This document shows positions 49,626-55,588 of a stretch of DNA of 55,588 nucleotides, one piece after another. This stretch comes from Pseudomonas maioricensis (GTDB taxonomy: Bacteria; Pseudomonadota; Gammaproteobacteria; Pseudomonadales; Pseudomonadaceae). The position numbers were made by a program, and so were the translations under genes. The stretch spans positions 95,274 through 150,861 of the forward strand of contig NZ_LOHG01000003.1 of the NCBI RefSeq assembly GCF_022790535.1, in the 5' to 3' direction. Position 1 is the stretch's first letter, and each line of letters begins with the position of its first letter. The notes under the pieces were generated by a model, which had not been told where the DNA came from, did no database searches, and was given only the letters and a program-made list of their open reading frames with translations.

Positions 49626-50567
49626 TTATCTTTCCGACAAAGTGCGAACGTTCACGCCGCCTTCAAGCTTTTTGAGCGTTGCGTTGTCGGTGATACCAAA
49701 CCCGATCTGAGTCACCGCCATGGCCGCAATGGCCGTCGCAGTACGCAACGTCTGTTGTGCTGAATGGCCACTGAGCAAACCGTGCACCATGCCCGCGAGC
49801 AACGAATCTCCGGCGCCCACCGTGCTTGCCACGGTCACTTTCGGCGGCAATGACTGCAATGCGCTATCCGCGCAGAACCAGTGCACACCCTCGGAGCCCT
49901 GCGAAATCACCACATGCTCAATCCCACGGGCATGCAGGCTTGCTGCAGCTTCGGCCTGAGCAGCGATCGAAATGATCGGCGCATCGAGTGCGTCAGCCAG
50001 CTCTTCGGTATTGGGTTTGATCAGCCACGGCCCAGCCGCAAGACCGGCACGCAAAGCCAGACCACTGGTGTCCAGCACGACTTTTAGGCCCAGATCTTTC
50101 AGGCGCACCAGCAGCTTGTGCAGCCATTCCGGGCTGACACCGCGCGGCAAGCTGCCCGCAACCACGACCGCATCAAACTGCGTTGCGATCTGCTCGACAC
50201 GGGCAAACAAAGCCTGCTGCGCATCTTCGCTCACCATCGGGCCGGGGCCATTCAGGTCGGTGATACGTCCGCTCTGCTCCGCCAGCTTGATGTTGCTGCG
50301 AGTCTCGCCCGGCACGCGAACAAACTCGTCAACAAAGCCTCGACGCGTGAAAAGAGCTTCAAAAGGCTGCTGATTATCGACACCCAGAAAACCGGCGACG
50401 GTAAGCTCATGCCCCAGATCCGCGAGCACCTGAGCGACGTTCAGACCTTTGCCCGCCGCGTGGCTGAGCATGGCTTCACTGCGATTGACCTGGCCCAGTT
50501 GCAACGGCCCCAACTGTACAGTCAGGTCCATCGCCGGGTTCATGGTCAGGGTCAGAATCTTGGCCAT
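49626..50567 (-). CDS. fruK: FruK: 1-phosphofructokinase
   Basis: FruK phosphorylates fructose 1-phosphate to fructose 1,6-bisphosphate with ATP. The 313-residue PfkB-family protein starts ILTLTMNPAMDLT and has the AAGKGLNVAQVLADLG substrate loop. Near residue 247 is the GAGDSLLAGM signature with the catalytic Asp. Its start codon shares a base with the fruB stop, so translation is coupled. Confidence 0.96.
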   Translation of the reverse strand: MAKILTLTMNPAMDLTVQLGPLQLGQVNRSEAMLSHAAGKGLNVAQVLADLGHELTVAGFLGVDNQQPFEALFTRRGFVDEFVRVPGETRSNIKLAEQSGRITDLNGPGPMVSEDAQQALFARVEQIATQFDAVVVAGSLPRGVSPEWLHKLLVRLKDLGLKVVLDTSGLALRAGLAAGPWLIKPNTEELADALDAPIISIAAQAEAAASLHARGIEHVVISQGSEGVHWFCADSALQSLPPKVTVASTVGAGDSLLAGMVHGLLSGHSAQQTLRTATAIAAMAVTQIGFGITDNATLKKLEGGVNVRTLSER

Positions 50568-53428
50568 TACAGAGCCTCCACAAGGGCACGCACTTCGGCG
50601 GCACTGCCTACCGTCAGCGCGTTTTGCGCCAGTTGCTTTGCCGTACTCAAATTCAGTTCGCGCACACAGGCTTTGACCTCACCGATGCTGCGCGCCGAAA
50701 CGCTCAGTTCGTCGACGCCCAGGCCCACCAGTACAGGGACCGCCAGCGGATCTGCCGCCAGCTCACCGCAGATGCCGACCCACTTGCCATTGGCATGGGC
50801 CGCGCGCACGGTCATATCAATCAGTTGCAACACCGCCGGATGCAGACCGTCAGCCTGAGCCGACAACGTCGGGTGGCCACGGTCGATGGCCAGCGTGTAT
50901 TGAGTCAGGTCGTTGGTACCGACGCTGAAGAAGTCCACTTCTTTTGCCAGGACTGGCGCAAGCAAAGCGGCCGAGGGGACTTCGATCATGATGCCGATCT
51001 GCAAGTCTGCGACCGGAATCTCTTCACGCAGACGCAGGGTCATGTCCCGCGCCTGACGCCACTCTTCAACAGTGCCAACCATCGGGAACATGATGCGCAG
51101 CGGACGATTGTCAGCGGCGCGCAGCAGGGCACGCAACTGGCTCTCCATGACCTGCGGACGTTGCAGGGTCAGACGGATGCCGCGTACGCCGAGAAACGGG
51201 TTTTCTTCTTTATCGATTGGCCAGTAAGGCAGCGGTTTATCGCCGCCTACGTCCAGCGTACGAACCACCAACGGACGCCCTTGCAGGTCGTCCAGCACGC
51301 GGCGGTATTCGGCTTCCTGAGTCGCTTCATCCGGCGCCTGGGAATGCGCCATGAACAACAATTCGGTGCGCAACAGGCCGACGCCTTCCGCACCTTGCTC
51401 TACGGCCGCAGGCGTACCGGCGCTGTCGCCGATATTGGCGAAGACTTCAACGGCATGGCCGTCCAGGGTGATTGCAGGCTCCATACGTTTTGCTGCAGCG
51501 GCTTGCAGACGCTGCTCGCGGTTGTCACGATCCTGAGCAGCGCGCTGCAAGGTCTCGGTGTCTGGCGCGACAGTCAAACGGCCCTTCTGGCCATCGAGCA
51601 GCAACAGCGTGCCAGGCTTGAGCAACAGCACGCCGTCACCCGCGCCCACCAACGCCGGAATACCCAATGCACGGGCAACAATTGCGCTGTGTGCAGTAGC
51701 GCCACCGCGAGCAGTGAGAATGCCTGCGACTTGCACCGGGTCCAGCCGGGCGACATCGGACGGGCCGACCTCATCCATCACCAGAATGTAGGGCTCGTCC
51801 GGGGCAACCAGGGTTTCAATGCCACAAATCTGCGCCAGCACTCGACGACCGACATCACGCAAATCAGCGGCGCGTTCTGCCAGCAGTGCGTCCTGCAGTT
51901 GTTCCTGCTGACGCGCGGCGCTGTCGATCACGTTGTTCCAGGCGGCAGCAGCGCTTTCGCCCTGCCTCAGACGCAAGATGACTTCGTTAACCAGTTCAGG
52001 ATCGTCGAGCATTTCGACGTGAGTGATAAAAATTTCGCGGATCGCTTTGGCTTTGCTGCGTTGAATGAGGCCCTGAATGTCCTGACGGACTTCAGCAAGT
52101 GCCTTCTCCAGACGCTCGCGTTCAATGGCAGCCGATTCGCCCTGCATCGGGTAATCGAAGGCTTGCAGCACCTGAATGTGCGCGGGGCCAATGGCGATGC
52201 CAGGAGATGCCGGAACTGCAGCGATCTGGCTGCCATCTGCGGGAGCCAGGGTTTCCTTAGGGACGATCGCGGCTACCGGCGTCGGCGATGTGGCGGTCGG
52301 CAGCGGCTCAACGTCTTCACCAAGGCCTTGCTCGACAGCGGCCAGCAAGGCGGGCAACGCATCAGCTGCAACACTGGGCTCGGCGATGAACTCCAGCACC
52401 TGGCCACGGCGTGCGCCCAGACTCAACAGCTTGCTTAAACTCTTGGCGGAAACAGCGCTTTCGCCAGTATCCAGGACGCGAACGCGGATATCGCCTTCAA
52501 ACTCCTTGGCCAACTGCGCAAGGATCTTCGCCGGGCGAGCGTGCAGACCATGGGCATTGGCCAGGGTCACGTGTTGGGTCGGCCACTCGGCAGGCACTTC
52601 ACCGCCCAGCGCTTCAAGCACCGCGCGGTTGCTGGTGGCGTGCCCCAGTTCGTGACCCCGCCCCTCAATCAACAGGGAGCACAAACGCTCAAGCAACGCC
52701 TGATGCGCTTCCCCCAGACTGGCGAGACAGAACAACCCGGTGAGCGGCTGCCCCAGGTAACGGATCGGTTTATCAGGCGTGACAAACGCCAGGCCTGGAC
52801 GTTTGACAGTTTGTTCGCTGTGCAACCACCACAAGCCATCGCCCAACGACAGGGCTTCCACTTGCTGGAGCACCGCAGCGAAACCGTTATTGACGCAGTC
52901 GGCCTTGCGCAGCAAACGCGCGCCCCGCCAGACCAGTTCTTCAAAATCGTCGGCAGAAACACCCAGGCTGATCATCTGGCTATCAAGGGCCAGCTCTTGC
53001 GGCGCGCCTTGCAGCAGTTTGAGCAGCGCTTCAGGGCTATCAGCCTGGCGCAGCGCTTCACCCAGATCGGTTTCGCCCAAAGCGCGGGTCAAGAGTTGCA
53101 GAAGGCGCAAATGCTCGTCGGATTTGGCAGCAATACCAATGGCCAGATACACCATGTGGCCATCACCCCAATCCACCCCGTCGGGAAACTGAATCAGGCG
53201 TACGCCCGTGGCGAACACCTGGTCACGTGTTTCCGGTGTGCCGTGAGGGATTGCAATGCCCTGCCCAAGAAAAGTCGAACCTTGTTTTTCACGGTTCTGC
53301 AGACCCGTCAGATAGCCGTCGGCAACCAGACCATCGGTCACCAGCAAGTCGGCAAGCAGTTGCAAAGCGGCGGACTTATCCACAGCCGTCTGGGCCATGG
53401 ATATTTGCTCAACAGTGAGCTCGAGCAT
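50567..53428 (-). CDS. fruB: FruB: EIIA-HPr-EI multiphosphoryl transfer protein
   Basis: FruB is the complete phosphorelay of the fructose PTS in one 953-residue chain. EIIA occupies about 1-142 with His62 (GIAIPHG). A degenerate EIIA-like repeat follows (about 150-275) without the active His. HPr has His296 (NAHGLHARPAK). Enzyme I covers about 404-953 with His580 (TARGGATAHSAI), and the PEP-binding C-terminal barrel has FFSVGTNDLTQY. It carries phosphate from PEP to FruA. The ATG at 53428 follows GGAG. It heads fruBKA and faces cra. Confidence 0.97.
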   Translation of the reverse strand: MLELTVEQISMAQTAVDKSAALQLLADLLVTDGLVADGYLTGLQNREKQGSTFLGQGIAIPHGTPETRDQVFATGVRLIQFPDGVDWGDGHMVYLAIGIAAKSDEHLRLLQLLTRALGETDLGEALRQADSPEALLKLLQGAPQELALDSQMISLGVSADDFEELVWRGARLLRKADCVNNGFAAVLQQVEALSLGDGLWWLHSEQTVKRPGLAFVTPDKPIRYLGQPLTGLFCLASLGEAHQALLERLCSLLIEGRGHELGHATSNRAVLEALGGEVPAEWPTQHVTLANAHGLHARPAKILAQLAKEFEGDIRVRVLDTGESAVSAKSLSKLLSLGARRGQVLEFIAEPSVAADALPALLAAVEQGLGEDVEPLPTATSPTPVAAIVPKETLAPADGSQIAAVPASPGIAIGPAHIQVLQAFDYPMQGESAAIERERLEKALAEVRQDIQGLIQRSKAKAIREIFITHVEMLDDPELVNEVILRLRQGESAAAAWNNVIDSAARQQEQLQDALLAERAADLRDVGRRVLAQICGIETLVAPDEPYILVMDEVGPSDVARLDPVQVAGILTARGGATAHSAIVARALGIPALVGAGDGVLLLKPGTLLLLDGQKGRLTVAPDTETLQRAAQDRDNREQRLQAAAAKRMEPAITLDGHAVEVFANIGDSAGTPAAVEQGAEGVGLLRTELLFMAHSQAPDEATQEAEYRRVLDDLQGRPLVVRTLDVGGDKPLPYWPIDKEENPFLGVRGIRLTLQRPQVMESQLRALLRAADNRPLRIMFPMVGTVEEWRQARDMTLRLREEIPVADLQIGIMIEVPSAALLAPVLAKEVDFFSVGTNDLTQYTLAIDRGHPTLSAQADGLHPAVLQLIDMTVRAAHANGKWVGICGELAADPLAVPVLVGLGVDELSVSARSIGEVKACVRELNLSTAKQLAQNALTVGSAAEVRALVEAL

Positions 53429-53563
53429 GCCTGTCTCCTGTACAGCGCGGGCACGCGCCTGATTCTTGTTTTAAGAACGATCATGGACTGATCGACAGCT
53501 TAGGTGATGAAACAGATAAACGATCAAAGGTATGCCTATGACAACAGCAACGAAAATAGTTGC

Positions 53564-53575
53564 TGAAACGTTTAA
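53564..53575. promoter_or_regulatory. Cra (FruR) operator in the fruB-cra gap
   Basis: TGAAACGTTTAA, read TTAAACGTTTCA on the minus strand, equals the Cra operator I know from P. putida fruB. It lies 136 bases from the fruB ATG and 185 from cra. It is the only good copy in the 331-base gap; the rest shows no gene and no firm promoter. Confidence 0.75.
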
Positions 53576-53759
53576 TCTAATTGCTCGGCACGTTACTCGA
53601 TTATCTCCACCGGTTGAAGAGCACTCGGTCCAATGTTGCCCGGCAAACGCAAATAAACCTGAGAACATTGGGGTGGACCATGGTCTGCTGTGCAGATCAG
53701 CCACTTTCGGTGAAAATCGCTTCTCTCTGATGAGGCATCAATAACAAAAGGAATCACGA

Positions 53760-54755
53760 GTGAAGCTCAGTGATATTGCACGTCTGGCGGGAGTGTCCGT
53801 CACCACGGCCAGTTACGTGATCAACGGAAAGGCCGAACAACAGCGCATCAGTAACGCCACCGTCGAGCGCGTTCAGGCTGTGGTCGAAGAGCACGGGTTC
53901 CGCCCCAATCCGCAGGCGGCGGGTTTGCGTAGCCGCCATACCCGGACGCTGGGGTTCATTCTGCCCGACCTGGAAAACCCCAGTTATGCGCGGATCGCCA
54001 AACTTCTTGAGCAAGGCGCCCGGGCTCATGGCTATCAGTTGCTAATCGCCAGCTCCGATGATGACCCCATCAGCGAACTGCAACTGCTGCAACTGTTTCG
54101 GGCCCGGCGCTGCGACGCATTGTTCGTTGCCAGTTGCCTGCCCGCCAGCGATGACAGCTATCGGGAATTGCAAAGCAAAGGTTTGCCGGTCATTGCCATC
54201 GACCGGGAAATGGACGCCGAACACTTCTGCTCGGTGGTCAGCGACGACCATGACGCCAGCCTGCAATTAACCCGTAGCCTGCTACAAACGCGGCCAAGGC
54301 ACATCGCCCTGATCGGTGCCCGTCCGGAGCTGAGCATCAGCCGCGCACGTGCGAGCGGCTTTGAAGATGCGCTGCTTGGTTTTGAAGGCTCAGTGATTGT
54401 CGAGCATGGCGAAGCATTCAGCAGGCAATGTGGTCAGCAATTGATGCAGGATATTTTTGACCGCCTCGGTTATTTCCCGGATGCCCTGGTGACCACCTCC
54501 TACGTGCTATTGCAGGGTGTTTTCGATGTACTGCAACGCCGCGCAGTCAATCCCGACCAGTTTCATCTGGGGACCTTCGGTGACACGCAATTGCTGGATT
54601 TCCTGCCGTTGCCCGTCAACGCGATGGCACAGCAACACCAACTGATCGCCACCGCAGCGCTGGATCTGGCATTGGCCGCCATCGAGAAAAACCAATACGA
54701 GCCTGGCGTCCACGCCATTGTGCGGACCTTCAAACAACGCATTCACGAGGCCTGA
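53760..54755 (+). CDS. cra: Cra/FruR: fructose-responsive LacI-family regulator
   Basis: This 331-residue repressor has an N-terminal LacI-type helix-turn-helix (KLSDIARLAGVSVTTASYVING, residues 2-23) and a periplasmic-binding-like effector domain (about 62-331). In pseudomonads it represses fruBKA and is released by fructose 1-phosphate. The start is GTG with AAGGA eight bases upstream. It is divergent from fruB and its likely operator lies in the gap. tatD follows after two bases. Confidence 0.94.
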   Translation: MKLSDIARLAGVSVTTASYVINGKAEQQRISNATVERVQAVVEEHGFRPNPQAAGLRSRHTRTLGFILPDLENPSYARIAKLLEQGARAHGYQLLIASSDDDPISELQLLQLFRARRCDALFVASCLPASDDSYRELQSKGLPVIAIDREMDAEHFCSVVSDDHDASLQLTRSLLQTRPRHIALIGARPELSISRARASGFEDALLGFEGSVIVEHGEAFSRQCGQQLMQDIFDRLGYFPDALVTTSYVLLQGVFDVLQRRAVNPDQFHLGTFGDTQLLDFLPLPVNAMAQQHQLIATAALDLALAAIEKNQYEPGVHAIVRTFKQRIHEA

Positions 54756-54757
54756 AT

Positions 54758-55537
54758 GTGAAGCTCATCGACACCCACACTCACCTGGACTTCGACGATT
54801 TCGCTGCTGATCGCGCAGCAGTTCTCGCCAACTGCCGCGCGCTGGGCGTCGAACGCATGGTGGTGCTGGGCGTGTATGAGCGTAACTGGCAGCGCGTGTG
54901 GGACCTCACCCTGGACAACCCGGCCCTGCACGCTGCGTTTGGCCTGCATCCGGTGTACATCGATGAACACCAGCCGCAACACCTTGATCACTTGGCTGAC
55001 TGGCTGACCCGCCTGCAAGGCCATCCACAGCTATGTGCAGTCGGGGAAATTGGCCTGGATTACTATGTTGAAACGCTGGATCGTCAGCGTCAGCAGCAGG
55101 TTTTCGACGCCCAGCTACAGTTGGCTGCGGACTTCAATCTGCCCGCGCTGCTGCATGTTCGCCGCAGCCATGCCGATGTGATTGCCACCCTCAAACGTTT
55201 CAAACTCAAACGCAGCGGGATCATTCATGCGTTTGCGGGCAGCCGTGAAGAGGCGCGTGAATACATCAAGCTGGGCTTCAAACTGGGCCTGGGCGGCGCA
55301 GCGACATGGCCCCAGGCGCTGCGCATGCACCGGGTGATTGCCGAGCTGCCGCTGAACAGCATCGTGCTGGAAACCGACTCCCCGGACATGGCACCGGCCA
55401 TGTACCCCGGCCAACGCAACAGCCCGGAGCATTTGCCGGATATCTGCGCGGCGCTGGCGGGCTTGATGGGCATTACGCCTGAGCAGTTGGCGGAGGCGAG
55501 TACCCGCAATGCGTGTGAGTTGTTTGGGTGGTATTGA
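54758..55537 (+). CDS. tatD: TatD-family metal-dependent DNase
   Basis: This 259-residue TIM-barrel hydrolase has the TatD metal motifs: DTHTHLDF near residue 4, GEIGLDYY near 93, HVRRSHAD near 130, HAFAGS near 155 and ETDSPDMAP near 206. TatD proteins are 3'-5' exonucleases with roles in DNA repair. The GTG at 54758 follows GAGGCC and lies two bases after the cra stop, so it is in the cra transcript. Confidence 0.93.
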   Translation: MKLIDTHTHLDFDDFAADRAAVLANCRALGVERMVVLGVYERNWQRVWDLTLDNPALHAAFGLHPVYIDEHQPQHLDHLADWLTRLQGHPQLCAVGEIGLDYYVETLDRQRQQQVFDAQLQLAADFNLPALLHVRRSHADVIATLKRFKLKRSGIIHAFAGSREEAREYIKLGFKLGLGGAATWPQALRMHRVIAELPLNSIVLETDSPDMAPAMYPGQRNSPEHLPDICAALAGLMGITPEQLAEASTRNACELFGWY

Positions 55538-55572
55538 CCTGACCCCGCCCTATAGCGCAGCAAACATAGGTA

Positions 55573-55588
55573 CTGTAGGAGCTGCCGA
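55573..55588. repeat. Start of a REP-like repeat, cut by window end
   Basis: CTGTAGGAGCTGCCGA is identical to the beginning of the repeat at 49529, so a further copy starts here, 36 bases after tatD. Confidence 0.7.

Noticed and set aside
50624..52438. 604-residue ORF on the plus strand opposite fruB
   Set aside because: It is the mirror of the strongly recognised FruB coding region, has no ribosome site or family motif, and long antisense ORFs are common in GC-rich genes.
53532..53744. 70-residue ORF in the fruB-cra gap
   Set aside because: AAAGG precedes its ATG, but it covers the Cra operator and the divergent promoters and shows no conserved feature; I treat it as chance.

Overview
The window is a stretch of core chromosome from a Pseudomonas species. 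The gene order cysD-cysNC, algW, hisGDC, murA, ibaG, mla (ttg2), kdsDC, lptCAB, rpoN-hpf-ptsN-rapZ-ptsO, fagA-fumC-sodA, pmbA/tldD, rng-maf-mreDCB and gatCAB is the one I know from P. aeruginosa. The GC content looks moderate (high fifties by eye, not measured), and the intergenic gaps carry palindromic REP repeats (cores such as GAGCTTGCTCGCGAT). Both point to the fluorescens/syringae side of the genus rather than P. aeruginosa itself. About 53 genes are supported. I see no rRNA, tRNA, CRISPR array, prophage or insertion sequence.

Layout. 1-3.9 kb: sulfate activation (cysNC, cysD) and a Nif3-family protein, all on the minus strand. 4.0-5.2 kb: periplasmic protease algW. 5.5-10.3 kb, minus strand: hisC, hisD, hisG, murA, ibaG. 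10.4-13.5 kb, minus strand: the five-gene mla phospholipid-transport operon. 13.7-17.1 kb, plus strand: kdsD, kdsC, lptC, lptA, lptB (Kdo synthesis and LPS export). 17.3-20.9 kb, plus strand: rpoN, hpf, ptsN, rapZ, ptsO (sigma-54 and nitrogen PTS). 20.9-22.2 kb: an AT-richer accessory patch with a HigA-like antitoxin facing a HigB/Gp49-like toxin tail to tail, followed by a PhnA/YjdM protein. 22.3-26.1 kb, minus strand: a Fur-box-led cluster fagA-fumC-orfX-sodA(Mn) plus a ZIP metal transporter. 26.3-30.6 kb: pmbA, yjgA/darP, tldD and a nitrilase-family amidase. 30.8-39.7 kb, minus strand: yhdP, rng, maf, mreD, mreC, mreB. 39.9-43.2 kb, plus strand: gatC, gatA, gatB. 43.3-47.6 kb: an RlpA-type lipoprotein, a Na+/Ca2+ antiporter-like protein, an AEC transporter and a PhoD phosphatase. 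47.7-54.8 kb: the fructose PTS operon fruBKA, divergent from its regulator cra. The window ends with tatD.

Much of the window serves the envelope: mla, lpt and YhdP move lipids to the outer membrane, murA and mreBCD build the wall, and AlgW senses outer-membrane stress. The rpoN/PTS-Ntr block and the fructose PTS are the two phosphotransfer systems of pseudomonads and lie about 30 kb apart here.

The most interesting signals are regulatory or architectural. (1) The hisG-hisD gap encodes an intrinsic terminator enclosed by a perfect 9-bp helix whose 3' arm holds the hisD Shine-Dalgarno, a candidate undescribed RNA switch. (2) The toxin-antitoxin pair is convergent and its stop codons overlap. 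(3) mreC appears to start at AUU, overlapping the stop of a small leader ORF, and the antiporter gene may also use AUU. (4) A sigma-54-like GG-N10-GC motif overlaps a TATAAT box upstream of rpoN itself. All positions and matches were read by eye; no database search or folding program was run.
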